From the NCBI RefSeq assembly GCF_902491285.1, contig NZ_CABUHK010000012.1, forward strand, positions 1 to 64,000: a stretch of DNA of 64,000 bases, read 5' to 3'. The notes beneath the pieces are model-generated. The model saw only the letters and a program-made list of their open reading frames with translations, was not told where the DNA came from and ran no database searches. Source of the DNA: an uncultured Bacteroides sp. Lineage in GTDB: Bacteria > Bacteroidota > Bacteroidia > Bacteroidales > Bacteroidaceae. Positions 17,629-27,131 of this stretch are shown here, piece by piece; the stretch's first letter is position 1, and the number at the start of each line of letters is the position of its first letter. The translations under genes were made by a program, and so were the position numbers.

Positions 17629-18966
17629 CTAAATAACGCCTTGTCCCATCATTGCGTGAGCTACTTTCATAAATCCGGCAATGTTGGCACCCTTTACATA
17701 ATTAATGTATCCGTCGGGTTCCGTACCGTACTTCACGCATTGCGTGTGGATGCCGTGCATGATTGCGTGGAGTTTTTCGTCCACTTCGGCGGCACTCCAG
17801 CTCAGGTGCATGGCATTTTGGGACATTTCCAGTCCGGAAGTGGCTACACCACCTGCGTTGACTGCTTTACCCGGGGCATACATCGTCTTATGTTCGATGA
17901 AAAGGTCGATGGCTTCCGGCGTACAGCCCATGTTGGAAATTTCTCCGACGCAAAGTACGTCATTTTTTATGAGATTTTGAGCATCTTCTCCATTTAATTC
18001 GTTCTGGGTCGCGCAAGGGAGTGCAATATCCGCTTTTACTTCCCACGGACGCTTGCCTTCTACAAAGGTTGCGTTCGGATATTTTTCCGCGTAAGGAGCA
18101 ACGATGTCATTACCCGAAGAACGAAGTTCAAGCATATAATCTATCTTTTCGCCGCTGATGCCGTCCGGGTCGTAGATATATCCGTCCGGGCCTGAGATGG
18201 TAATTACCTTGGCACCCAGTTCGGTGGCTTTGGTTGCTGCGCCCCAGGCAACGTTTCCGAATCCGGAGATGGATACTGTCTTGCCTTTGATATCAATGTT
18301 TTTTGCCTGCAACATCTGATTGACAAAGTACAGACCACCGAAACCGGTAGCTTCGGGGCGAATCAGGGAACCGCCGAATTCCAATCCTTTTCCTGTGAAA
18401 GTGCCTGTAAATTCACGGGTCAACTTCTTGTACATTCCGAACATATAGCCTACTTCACGTCCGCCTACGCCGATGTCACCGGCAGGCACATCCATGTCGG
18501 GGCCGAGATGACGCCACAATTCCAGCATGAACGCTTGGCAGAAGCGCATGATTTCGGCATTGCTCTTTCCACGTGGAGAGAAGTCGGAACCGCCTTTGCC
18601 GCCACCCATAGGCAGGGTAGTGAGCGCGTTCTTGAATGTCTGTTCGAAACCGAGGAATTTCAGGATGGAAAGGTTCACGGAAGCGTGGAAACGGATACCG
18701 CCTTTGTACGGGCCGATAGCGTTGTTGAACTGTACGCGATAACCGAGGTTGGTCTGCACTTCACCGTTATCGTCTACCCACGTCACACGGAAAGTAAAGA
18801 TACGGTCGGGCTCTACCAGTCTTTCTATGATTTTAGCTTTTTCAAATTCAGGATGTTGATTGTATATATCTTCAATGGAGAGAAGAACTTCTTTTACTGC
18901 TTGAAGATACTCAGATTCACCGGGATGCTTTGCCTCTAAAGAGGACATGATTTTTTGGATGTTCAT
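17629..18966 (-). CDS. gdhB: Glutamate dehydrogenase, family I (GdhB-type)
   Basis: The 445-residue hexameric enzyme interconverts glutamate with 2-oxoglutarate and ammonia. The catalytic lysine region is LPMGGGKGGSDFSPRGKS and the substrate region is YKGGIRFHASVNLSILKFLG; PAGDIGVGGREVGYMFG follows. The cofactor fold is SISGFGNVAWGAATKATELG, then ITISGPDGYIYD. It differs here from the second copy at 36338-37672, which has GSGNV and MSDSDG as in NADP enzymes such as E. coli GdhA, so I infer a different cofactor preference (NAD) and name it by analogy with the two GDHs known in Bacteroides. A strong terminator follows, and a -7-like element (TATATTTG on the minus strand, 19025-19018) precedes it. 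Confidence 0.85.
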   Translation of the reverse strand: MNIQKIMSSLEAKHPGESEYLQAVKEVLLSIEDIYNQHPEFEKAKIIERLVEPDRIFTFRVTWVDDNGEVQTNLGYRVQFNNAIGPYKGGIRFHASVNLSILKFLGFEQTFKNALTTLPMGGGKGGSDFSPRGKSNAEIMRFCQAFMLELWRHLGPDMDVPAGDIGVGGREVGYMFGMYKKLTREFTGTFTGKGLEFGGSLIRPEATGFGGLYFVNQMLQAKNIDIKGKTVSISGFGNVAWGAATKATELGAKVITISGPDGYIYDPDGISGEKIDYMLELRSSGNDIVAPYAEKYPNATFVEGKRPWEVKADIALPCATQNELNGEDAQNLIKNDVLCVGEISNMGCTPEAIDLFIEHKTMYAPGKAVNAGGVATSGLEMSQNAMHLSWSAAEVDEKLHAIMHGIHTQCVKYGTEPDGYINYVKGANIAGFMKVAHAMMGQGVI

Positions 18967-19102
18967 GATACTATATTTTAAAAGGTTAATTCTGATAAAA
19001 TGTCAACTAACTCACTGCAAATATAGGAAAATTTTTCAAAGTCGCTTGTTTTGAAGCGGATATTTTGATTAATTAATAATAAAATGTCATATTTCTCTGT
19101 TG

Positions 19103-19163
19103 AAAAACACAAAGTCCCGTGACCTGTAATGTAAAATACAGGCTACGGGGCTTCTATGTGTTT
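19103..19163 (-). terminator. Terminator of the prolyl oligopeptidase gene
   Basis: An interrupted long hairpin combines AAACACA with TGTGTTT, AAGTCCCGT with ACGGGGCTT and CTGTA with TACAG. On the minus strand it ends in a T-rich tail. Confidence 0.65.
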
Positions 19164-19182
19164 GCAAATAGAAAGTCGCGCT

Positions 19183-21294
19183 TTAGAATTTCGGCTTCAT
19201 TCCCAGGTTATACATGATAAATCCGTAGATGTCTGCTTGTTCTTCCAGCACTTTCGCCATCGGTTTGCCGGCACCGTGTCCGGCTTTGCTGTCGATGCGG
19301 ATGAGTGTGGGGTTCGTGCCGTCATTGTCTGCTTGCAGGGTAGCGGCAAACTTGAATGAGTGAGCGGGAACTACACGGTCGTCGTGGTCGGCAGTGGTGA
19401 CGAGGGTTGCGGGATAGTTAGTGCCCGGTTTGAGGTTGTGCAGCGGAGAGTAGCTTTTGAGGTATTCGAACATCTCTTTGCTGTCTTCGCTTGTCCCGTA
19501 GTCGCTTGCCCAGTTCCAGCCGATGGTGAATTTGTGGTAGCGGAGCATATCCATTACACCTACTTGCGGGATGGCAACGCGGAACAGGTCGGGGCGTTGC
19601 GTCATGCAGGCACCTACCAGCAGACCGCCGTTGGAACCGCCTACGATTGCTATCTTGTCCTTGTCGGTATATTTCTGGTCGATAAGGTATTCGGCGGCAG
19701 AGATGAAGTCGTCGAATACGTTCTGTTTTTGCATTTTGGTTCCCGCTACGTGCCAGTCTTCGCCATATTCGCTGCCACCGCGAAGGTTGACTTGGGCGTA
19801 GATTCCGCCATTTTCGAGGAACGGGATGCGGATGGCGCTGAAACTTGGGTTGAGGCTGATGCCGAAGCCACCGTAGCCGTAGAGGAATACGGGATTCTTG
19901 CCGTCTTTCTTCAGGTTTTTCTTATAGGTAAGGAACATCGGGATTTTCACACCGTCCTTGCTGGGATAGAACACTTGTTCGGTCACGAAGTCGTCCGAGT
20001 TGAACTGTACTTTCGGGGCGCGGTATAGTTCGTAGGTGTTGCTGTCCATATCATATTTATAGGTAGCGCCGGGAATGGTGAAAGAAGTGAATCCGAAGAA
20101 ACATTCCTTGTCATCCTTGTTACCGCTGAAACCTACAGAGCCGAGTGACGGTAATTCGATTTCCTGCAATTGCTTGCCGTCGAGACTGTAAACGTAGGCA
20201 TGGTTGGAAGCGTCTTTATCGTAGGTAAGGAACAGTTTGCCGCCAATCACTTCTGCATTGGAAAGGACAGCTTCCGATTCGGGGACGAGTTCTTTCCAGT
20301 CTTCCAATTTGGGACGGTTGATGTCGGCTACCATGATTCTGTTTTTCGGTGCGCCATAGTTAGTGTAGATATAAATCTGGTCACCGATTACTTCAATCGG
20401 GTAGTATTGGTAGTCGAGGTCGGTAGTCAGTTGGATGAAAGGGGAGTTCGGTTTTTTCAGGTCGCGGATGAACAGATTGTTTCCTCTTCCGGCACCGGAT
20501 TCTGTCAGGAAGAGGATGCGTTCGTCTTCACTGGTGCTAGAAGTGTAGAAGCGTTTCGGATAAGCCGGATTCTGATAAACCAGTTTGTCTTTCGATTGCG
20601 GTTCACCTATTTTATGGTAATAGATTTTATGATTTTCGTTCACGTTGGAGAACTCTTTTCCTTTGCTTGGAGCATCGTAAGCGCTGTAATAGAAGCCGTC
20701 TCCCTGCCAGGCGGCACCGGTGAATTTAGCCCATTCGATGTGGTCTTCCAGCAGTTTGCCGCTTTCGGTGTCCATTACATAAATTTCAGACCAGTCCGAG
20801 CCGCTGCGCGAAATGCTGTAAGCGGCGTATTTGCCGTCGTTGGAGAAGTAAAGGCCTGTGAGGGCTACTGTGCCGTCTTCCGACAGTTTGTTCGGGTCGA
20901 GGAATACGCGGGGTTCACCGTCCAGAGAATCTTGTACGTAGAATACGCTCTGGTTCTGCAAACCGTCGTTCTTGCTGAAGTAATATTTTCCATGTTTTTT
21001 GATTGGGGCGCTGATTTTCTCATAGTCGGCCAGTTCCGTCAATCGTTTCAAGAGGTTTTCCCGGAAAGGGATTTGGCTCAGGTACTCGTTCGTCACTTTG
21101 TTCTGTGCTTCTACCCAGGCGGTAGTAGCTGCACTGGTGTCGTTTTCCAACCATCTGTAAGGGTCGGGTACTTGCGTGCCAAAATACACGTCTATTGTGT
21201 CTACCTTTGCCGTCTCGGGGTAGACTAGCTTTTTCTGCTGGGGAGCGCATGACATCACCATGATTCCACTCATTAATAAAGTTACTTTTTTCAT
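19183..21294 (-). CDS. Prolyl oligopeptidase (S9A), lipoprotein
   Basis: The product is a 703-residue S9A serine peptidase that cuts short peptides after proline. The signal ends in a lipobox (IMVMSC, Cys16), so it should be membrane-anchored outside the cytoplasm. A seven-bladed propeller domain (about 80-430) is followed by an alpha/beta hydrolase domain. The triad is readable: Ser554 in IVGGSNGGLL, Asp639 in ADHDDRVVP and His673 in KAGHGAGKP, close to the porcine enzyme numbering. The substrate-gating opening VPDPYRWLEND (about 40-50) is typical. It is a single gene with its own terminator. Neighbouring M24 peptidase and GDH genes suggest peptide and amino-acid use, by inference. Confidence 0.93.
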   Translation of the reverse strand: MKKVTLLMSGIMVMSCAPQQKKLVYPETAKVDTIDVYFGTQVPDPYRWLENDTSAATTAWVEAQNKVTNEYLSQIPFRENLLKRLTELADYEKISAPIKKHGKYYFSKNDGLQNQSVFYVQDSLDGEPRVFLDPNKLSEDGTVALTGLYFSNDGKYAAYSISRSGSDWSEIYVMDTESGKLLEDHIEWAKFTGAAWQGDGFYYSAYDAPSKGKEFSNVNENHKIYYHKIGEPQSKDKLVYQNPAYPKRFYTSSTSEDERILFLTESGAGRGNNLFIRDLKKPNSPFIQLTTDLDYQYYPIEVIGDQIYIYTNYGAPKNRIMVADINRPKLEDWKELVPESEAVLSNAEVIGGKLFLTYDKDASNHAYVYSLDGKQLQEIELPSLGSVGFSGNKDDKECFFGFTSFTIPGATYKYDMDSNTYELYRAPKVQFNSDDFVTEQVFYPSKDGVKIPMFLTYKKNLKKDGKNPVFLYGYGGFGISLNPSFSAIRIPFLENGGIYAQVNLRGGSEYGEDWHVAGTKMQKQNVFDDFISAAEYLIDQKYTDKDKIAIVGGSNGGLLVGACMTQRPDLFRVAIPQVGVMDMLRYHKFTIGWNWASDYGTSEDSKEMFEYLKSYSPLHNLKPGTNYPATLVTTADHDDRVVPAHSFKFAATLQADNDGTNPTLIRIDSKAGHGAGKPMAKVLEEQADIYGFIMYNLGMKPKF

Positions 21295-21404
21295 GTGAAT
21301 AAAAAGTCTTTTTGAATAAACTTAAAGTTACAAATCTACAAAATAATAAGAGATAAACAAGTAAACTTTATAAAGAAGATGGTGGAAAATGAGATTTAAA
21401 GAAT

Positions 21405-21412
21405 TAACTTTG
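21405..21412 (+). promoter_or_regulatory. -7 element of the receiver/PEP-synthase-like gene
   Basis: TAACTTTG fits TAnnTTTG and lies about 50 bp before the ATG at 21465; no convincing -33 TTTG is seen. AAAGGAG at about 21449-21455 is an unusually good ribosome binding site for this genome. Confidence 0.4.
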
Positions 21413-21464
21413 CAAAATGTGATTTTGAAGAATGACGACTTGAATAAGAAAGGAGAATTATTTT

Positions 21465-24440
21465 ATGCTCAGTAAATATAAATTAAACCAGCTTTACTTC
21501 AAAGATACGCAATTCGCTAATTTAATGACCCGGCGAATTTTTAACGTGTTGTTAATAGCCAACCCTTATGATGCTTTCATGCTCGAAGATGACGGACGCA
21601 TCGATGAGAAGATTTTCAATGAATATACTTCATTATCTCTGCGTTATCCGCCCCGGTTCTCGCAGGTGTCTACGGAAGAGGAAGCGTTGGCGCAGTTGGA
21701 AAGTATGTCATTCGACCTGGTGATTTGTATGCCGGGCACGGGAGATAACGACAGTTTTGACATCGGTCGGCATATCAAGGAGAAATATGAGCATATTCCT
21801 ATCGTTATCCTGACTCCTTTTAGTCATGGTATCACGAAACGAATCATCAACGAGGATTTGAGCGCGTTCGAATATGTGTTCTGCTGGTTGGGCAATACCG
21901 ACTTGTTGGTGTCCATCATTAAGTTGATGGAAGATAAAATGAATCTGGAGCATGACGTACAGGAAGTGGGTGTGCAGTTGATTCTGTTGGTAGAGGATGG
22001 TATCCGTTTCTATTCTTCCATTCTTCCGAACCTGTATAAGTTCGTTTTGAAGCAAAGCCAGGAATTTTCTACGGAAGCTCTGAATGCGCACCAGCGTACG
22101 CTTCGTATGCGCGGGCGTCCTAAAATCGTGTTGGCGCGTACGTATCAGGAAGCGATGGAGATTTATCACAAATATCAGAATAATATATTAGGTGTAATTA
22201 CCGACGTGCGTTTCCCGAAAGTGGAACGGGGAGAGAAAGACGGTCTGGCAGGTATCAAGTTATGTGCCGAGATACGGAAGAACGACCCGTTTGTACCTTT
22301 GATTATCCAGTCTTCCGAATCGGAAAACTCTTCTTATGCAGCGAAATACGGTGCGAGTTTTATTGATAAGAACTCGAAGAAGATGGACGTTGATTTGCGC
22401 CGCATTGTTTCCGACAATTTCGGTTTCGGTGATTTTGTTTTCCGCAATCCCGAGACGGGTGAGGAGATAGCGCACGTACGTAATCTGAAAGAGTTGCAGA
22501 ATATCCTGTTTGCCGTGCCTGCCGAATCTTTCCTGTATCATATTAGCCGTAATCACGTGTCCCGCTGGCTTTATTCGCGGGCTATGTTTCCTGTGGCGGA
22601 GTTCTTGAAGCCTATCACCTGGAGCAGTCTTCAGGATGTGGATGCTCATCGTCGCATTATCTTCGAAGCTATCGTGAAATACCGCAAAATGAAGAATCAA
22701 GGGGTCGTGGCGGTCTTCAAACGCGACCGTTTCGACCGTTATTCCAATTTTGCCCGTATCGGTGACGGTTCATTAGGTGGAAAAGGGCGCGGACTGGCTT
22801 TTATCGACAATATGGTGAAGCGTCATCCTGAGTTTGACGAGTTTGAAAATGCGCGGGTTGCCATTCCCAAGACGGTGGTGCTCTGTACCGACGTATTCGA
22901 TGAATTTATGGATACTAATAATTTGTATCAGATTGCCCTTTCGGATGCAGACGATGATGTGATTCTGAGATATTTCCTGAAAGCAAAATTGCCGGACAGA
23001 CTGGTAGAGGATTTCTTCACTTTCTTCGATGTAGTGAAGTCTCCGATTGCCATCCGTTCTTCTTCTTTATTAGAGGACTCTCATTATCAACCGTTTGCCG
23101 GAATCTACAATACATATATGATTCCTTATCTGGACGACCGTTATGAGATGTTGCGTATGCTTTCCGATGCTATCAAAGGAGTGTATGCTTCGGTATATTT
23201 CCGCGACAGCAAAGCGTATATGCAGGCTACTTCGAATGTTATCGACCAGGAGAAAATGGCTGTAATCTTGCAGGAAGTGGTGGGCAATCAGTATGGCGAC
23301 CGCTATTATCCTTCCATGTCCGGTGTAGCCCGTTCATTGAATTATTATCCGTTAGGCGATGAAAAGGCGGAAGAAGGAACGGTAAACCTGGCTTTAGGAT
23401 TAGGAAAGTATATTGTGGACGGTGGCATGACTCTCCGTTTCTCTCCTTATCATCCGAATCAGGTGTTACAAACCAGCGAAATGGAAATAGCCCTGAAAGA
23501 AACACAAACCCGTTTCTATGCTTTGGACTTGAAGAACGCAGGGCATGATTTTTCTATCGACGACGGCTTCAACCTCTTGAAACTTCATGTGAAAGAGGCG
23601 GAAAATGACGGCGCTTTGCGCTACATCGCTTCTACATATGACCCGTATGACCAAATTATCAGGGATGGCTTGTATCCGGGCGGCCGTAAAGTGATTACGT
23701 TTGCTAATATCCTTCAACATGATGTTTTCCCGTTGGCACGTATTCTTCAATTAGTGTTGAAATATGGTGAGCAGGAAATGCGTCGTCCCGTTGAGATAGA
23801 GTTTGCGGCTACGCTGAGCCGTGAGCAAGATAAAACGGGTACTTTCTATCTCTTGCAAATCCGACCTATCGTAGATAGTAAAGAGATGTTGGATGAAGAT
23901 TTGAACGAGATACCGGATGAGGATGTAGTGCTTCGTTCGTATAACTCATTGGGACATGGCGTTATGAATGACATTTGTGATGTTGTCTATGTCAAGACCG
24001 ACGGTTACAGTGCTTCGAATAATCAGGCTATTGCCTGGGAGATAGAGAAGATAAACCAGCAATTCCTGGACGCAGGCAAGAATTATGTCCTTGTCGGGCC
24101 GGGACGTTGGGGAAGCAGTGACACATGGTTGGGTATCCCGGTGAAGTGGCCGCATATCTCCGCCGCCCGTGTAATCGTAGAAGCCGGATTGACCAACTAT
24201 CGCGTAGACCCCAGTCAGGGCACGCACTTCTTCCAGAACTTGACTTCTTTTGGAGTAGGCTATTTCACCATCAATGCCTTTATGAACGATGGGGTTTATA
24301 ATCAGGAATTTCTCAACGCGCAGCCGGCAGTGGAAGAAACAAAATACCTTCGTCACGTCCGTTTTGAAAAACCGATGATTGTCAAGATGGACGGGAAGAA
24401 AAAGCTCGGAGTCGTCCTGATACCGGGTATCGACAAATAA
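21465..24440 (+). CDS. Receiver-domain / PEP-pyruvate-binding (PPDK N-domain) fusion protein
   Basis: The product is 991 residues. Residues 26-160 form a degenerate receiver-like domain (the usual acceptor Asp is absent in FDLVICMPGTG). Residues about 170-320 form a canonical receiver with acidic E177-D178, acceptor D247 in GVITDVRFP and K302. From about 430 there is a PEP-synthase/PPDK N-terminal ATP-binding domain: GDGSLGGKGRGLAF, SPIAIRSSSLLEDS with YQPFAGIYNTY, and a closing YLLQIRPI. The phosphohistidine swivel and TIM-barrel domains of true PEP synthase are missing, so it cannot be a complete PEP synthase. The C-terminal 140 residues contain VLVGPGRWGSSDTWLG. It is probably a phosphorylation-controlled nucleotide-dependent enzyme of unknown substrate. 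It is often annotated as phosphoenolpyruvate synthase. Confidence 0.8.
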   Translation: MLSKYKLNQLYFKDTQFANLMTRRIFNVLLIANPYDAFMLEDDGRIDEKIFNEYTSLSLRYPPRFSQVSTEEEALAQLESMSFDLVICMPGTGDNDSFDIGRHIKEKYEHIPIVILTPFSHGITKRIINEDLSAFEYVFCWLGNTDLLVSIIKLMEDKMNLEHDVQEVGVQLILLVEDGIRFYSSILPNLYKFVLKQSQEFSTEALNAHQRTLRMRGRPKIVLARTYQEAMEIYHKYQNNILGVITDVRFPKVERGEKDGLAGIKLCAEIRKNDPFVPLIIQSSESENSSYAAKYGASFIDKNSKKMDVDLRRIVSDNFGFGDFVFRNPETGEEIAHVRNLKELQNILFAVPAESFLYHISRNHVSRWLYSRAMFPVAEFLKPITWSSLQDVDAHRRIIFEAIVKYRKMKNQGVVAVFKRDRFDRYSNFARIGDGSLGGKGRGLAFIDNMVKRHPEFDEFENARVAIPKTVVLCTDVFDEFMDTNNLYQIALSDADDDVILRYFLKAKLPDRLVEDFFTFFDVVKSPIAIRSSSLLEDSHYQPFAGIYNTYMIPYLDDRYEMLRMLSDAIKGVYASVYFRDSKAYMQATSNVIDQEKMAVILQEVVGNQYGDRYYPSMSGVARSLNYYPLGDEKAEEGTVNLALGLGKYIVDGGMTLRFSPYHPNQVLQTSEMEIALKETQTRFYALDLKNAGHDFSIDDGFNLLKLHVKEAENDGALRYIASTYDPYDQIIRDGLYPGGRKVITFANILQHDVFPLARILQLVLKYGEQEMRRPVEIEFAATLSREQDKTGTFYLLQIRPIVDSKEMLDEDLNEIPDEDVVLRSYNSLGHGVMNDICDVVYVKTDGYSASNNQAIAWEIEKINQQFLDAGKNYVLVGPGRWGSSDTWLGIPVKWPHISAARVIVEAGLTNYRVDPSQGTHFFQNLTSFGVGYFTINAFMNDGVYNQEFLNAQPAVEETKYLRHVRFEKPMIVKMDGKKKLGVVLIPGIDK

Positions 24441-24470
24441 GTTCTGTTAACACTCTCAACTTGAATAAGG

Positions 24471-24515
24471 AAAGTTCTGTTTTTCATATGAAAGACAGAA
24501 CTTTTGTGTTTTACC
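24471..24515 (+). terminator. Intrinsic terminator after the receiver/PEP-synthase-like gene
   Basis: AAAGTTCTGT (24471-24480) pairs perfectly with ACAGAACTTT (24495-24504), followed by TTGTGTTTTA. It separates this gene from the DUF4493 cluster, whose own -7-like TACTTTTG lies at 24623-24630. Confidence 0.75.
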
Positions 24516-24665
24516 TCTTTAAAATAGTCATTTTTTTAGATACGTAAACTTATTTGTGTCCCTTTTTTCATATTGGGGAATAAAACTTTCTTTGGATACT
24601 TTATTATAAAGAAGTAAAACTGTACTTTTGCGTTCAGTTTTATACATTTTAGAGATTCTAGAGAG

Positions 24666-27119
24666 ATGAGTAACAGACAACTAGTAAAACTAGCTTTTTG
24701 TATATGTCTTTTGCCTCTGTTTTTTTCTTGTTCTTCAGAACGTGACGAAGGTAGTGAAGGAAGTGGGACATTACATGTACAGGTTAATGCAAATCCCGAG
24801 GTGGTAGTGGGAACCAATACTCGGGTGGGTGACGGAACAGAACAGGGAGTTCCTGATGTAAATGATTTCTCTTTTTCCATATTTAAAGGAGAAACTCTTC
24901 GTGGGAAATGGGCTACTTTGGCAGATTTTCGGTCTGATGATGAGCTTACACTTCGTCCGGGAAATTATACAGCAGTTGCTTCGTATAGTGATGTCGAAAA
25001 TGAAGGATTCGAATTACCATATTTTGAAGGTAATCAATCGTTTACTATATCGAAAGGAAAAACGACTAATGTGAAAGTGACTTGCTATTTAGCGAATGCA
25101 AAACTAAAGATTGCTTATACGGATGCTTTTAAAGAATTCTTTTCTTCTTACTCTTCCGAGGTTACTTCTTCTTTAAATAATATAGTTAAGTATGAAAAAT
25201 TAGAAGAACGTTATGGATATTTTAAACCAGGAGAGCTGCAAGTCCGTACAACATTTCGCAAAAAGCAAGGTAGCAGTCAGGAAGTGACTGTGCAAGCAAA
25301 AACTTTTTTTGCAGAAGCCCGTCATGCTTATATTTTGACGCTTGATGTGGATGCAGGTTCATCAATGGTAAATATATCGTTCAGTGACGATATTCCAAAT
25401 CAGGAACCAATAACAATTGATGTTTCTGACGAAGCGTTAAGTGCTCCGGCTCCTTATCTGAAAGCGAATGGATTTGGGACAGAAGCATTGTCTGTTGTTG
25501 AAGGTAAAAGTGCAGAATCATCACAGATTTACGCATATTTGAATGCGGCTGGTGGGATTGCCCATTGTAATTTGACAACTCACTCCAATACTTTGATTGA
25601 GCAAGGATGGCCGGAGTCGGTGGACTTGGCTAATGTGCCTGCCGAGATTTTAGAAAAAATGCAAGGGTTAGGATTGAAAATCGTAGGTCTAAGTGACAAG
25701 AAGGATAAGATAGCGATGATTGATTTTACAAATGTTATCCCTTTCTTGGAATATAAAGAAGGGGACGCAGAACATCTTTTCACTTTAAATGCGGTTGATA
25801 TACTTTCAAAAACCAATGAAGAACCGTTGACTCTCAAAGTGAATAGTCTGGATAATAAGTTTGCAATTACTACTGGACCTACAATTGCTTATGGTACGAC
25901 CAAAGTGAATGTGAATATGACGCTTGATGGAGATCCATTAAAAGTTAATTATTGGTTGAAGGTAGGTGATAGCAAGCAAGCTATTACTCCAAAGAAAATA
26001 AACTCTGATAAGGAACAACATCAACTGACTTTTGTTTTGCCTGAGTCACAGACTTCCGTAATGCAAATAGAAGCTAACTACCTTCGTCGGATGAAGTCGG
26101 TAGAAAGTACTGTTGAATCTCCATTATATACACTTAGTTTGGCTTATCCTGGTGATGTTTGGAATAATAAAGCAACGCTACAGGTAGATAAGGTGGTGGA
26201 AACAGGCTGGGATTTTCAATATTCTAAAAAAGGAAATTGGAGTGCTGCGGATTATTCGTTATCGGGAACAGAAATATATTTGAAAAGCCTTCCATCGAAC
26301 GAAAAATTGATTTGTCGATTTGTAAATAGAGATAAAGAAGGTGATATTGTTGGAACTTCTAATCTTTTGACGATTCATACGGAAAAAGAAATGCAGCTTC
26401 CTAATGCCAATATGGAAGAGTGGTCTTATGAAACCGGAACAAATGACTGGTGGCGTAAATGGTTCCCATGGAATAGTGAAAGCTCTAAGGGCTGGAATAC
26501 TATTAATGAGAAAACTACTGCTGATGGTGGTGGAGGTATTGCCAGTGCTTATGCTTATATCGCAAATTCCGGTACGATTCAGACTGCTGATTGTTATGAA
26601 GGAGATTATGCAGCATTAATACGAACTATAGGTTGGGGTAAAGGAACTACAGCTCCAGGTCCTTTTTGGGATGGAAGCATGAAAAGAGTGGATCCTGGTT
26701 ATCTTTATTTAGGAGAATATTCAGAAAGTCCGGAGAGTACCTACATTCCTTATGCTTTTGTTTCTCGTCCTGCGGCTTTATCTTTCTATTATAAGTATAC
26801 TCCTGCGTCGGGTAAACAACAAAGTAATGATAATTTTGAAATTCGAGTGATTGTTGAACATAGAGAGGGAGATAATAAAATAGTATTAGCGGATGAATAT
26901 CTTAAAGAAGGGGGGATTGTTGCTGAATATACCCCAAAGAAAATTCAGTTAAACTATGTTGATGTTCATCATCAGGCTACCCATTTGTATATATTATTCA
27001 AATCAGGAACTGTAACAGAATACAAATATTTCAAGGTACCTTCAAGAATGAATTTAAGTGATGGTGAATATATTGGAAGTCAGTTGTATATTGACAATAT
27101 AAAGTTAGAATATAATTAA
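24666..27119 (+). CDS. DUF4493 lipoprotein with PCMD-like C-terminus
   Basis: The product is an 817-residue surface lipoprotein. The signal ends LPLFFSC, and the Cys is followed by SSERDEG, an acidic stretch like the Bacteroidetes lipoprotein export signal. Residues about 35-250 match the DUF4493 pattern (GTLHVQVNANPEVV, LRPGNYTAVASYSD, then PYFEGNQSFTISKGKTTNV). Residues 250-560 are beta-rich with Ig-like segments. The last 250 residues (from LPNANMEEWSYE) form a jelly-roll-like domain resembling the putative carbohydrate metabolism domain (PCMD), ending LYIDNIKLEY. It is the first gene of a six-gene + strand cluster with 10-25 bp gaps. Coding sequence is more AT-rich than the flanking housekeeping genes. 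Function unknown; carbohydrate or surface binding is inferred. Confidence 0.75.
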   Translation: MSNRQLVKLAFCICLLPLFFSCSSERDEGSEGSGTLHVQVNANPEVVVGTNTRVGDGTEQGVPDVNDFSFSIFKGETLRGKWATLADFRSDDELTLRPGNYTAVASYSDVENEGFELPYFEGNQSFTISKGKTTNVKVTCYLANAKLKIAYTDAFKEFFSSYSSEVTSSLNNIVKYEKLEERYGYFKPGELQVRTTFRKKQGSSQEVTVQAKTFFAEARHAYILTLDVDAGSSMVNISFSDDIPNQEPITIDVSDEALSAPAPYLKANGFGTEALSVVEGKSAESSQIYAYLNAAGGIAHCNLTTHSNTLIEQGWPESVDLANVPAEILEKMQGLGLKIVGLSDKKDKIAMIDFTNVIPFLEYKEGDAEHLFTLNAVDILSKTNEEPLTLKVNSLDNKFAITTGPTIAYGTTKVNVNMTLDGDPLKVNYWLKVGDSKQAITPKKINSDKEQHQLTFVLPESQTSVMQIEANYLRRMKSVESTVESPLYTLSLAYPGDVWNNKATLQVDKVVETGWDFQYSKKGNWSAADYSLSGTEIYLKSLPSNEKLICRFVNRDKEGDIVGTSNLLTIHTEKEMQLPNANMEEWSYETGTNDWWRKWFPWNSESSKGWNTINEKTTADGGGGIASAYAYIANSGTIQTADCYEGDYAALIRTIGWGKGTTAPGPFWDGSMKRVDPGYLYLGEYSESPESTYIPYAFVSRPAALSFYYKYTPASGKQQSNDNFEIRVIVEHREGDNKIVLADEYLKEGGIVAEYTPKKIQLNYVDVHHQATHLYILFKSGTVTEYKYFKVPSRMNLSDGEYIGSQLYIDNIKLEYN

Positions 27120-27131
27120 AAAAAATGTGCT

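Noticed and set aside
20170..21228. 352-codon frame antisense to prolyl oligopeptidase
   Set aside because: The opposite strand encodes a complete enzyme with an intact catalytic triad; the antisense product is a compositional by-product.
21465..24440. Complete phosphoenolpyruvate synthase
   Set aside because: The phosphohistidine and PEP-utilizing barrel domains are absent and receiver domains occupy the N-terminus.
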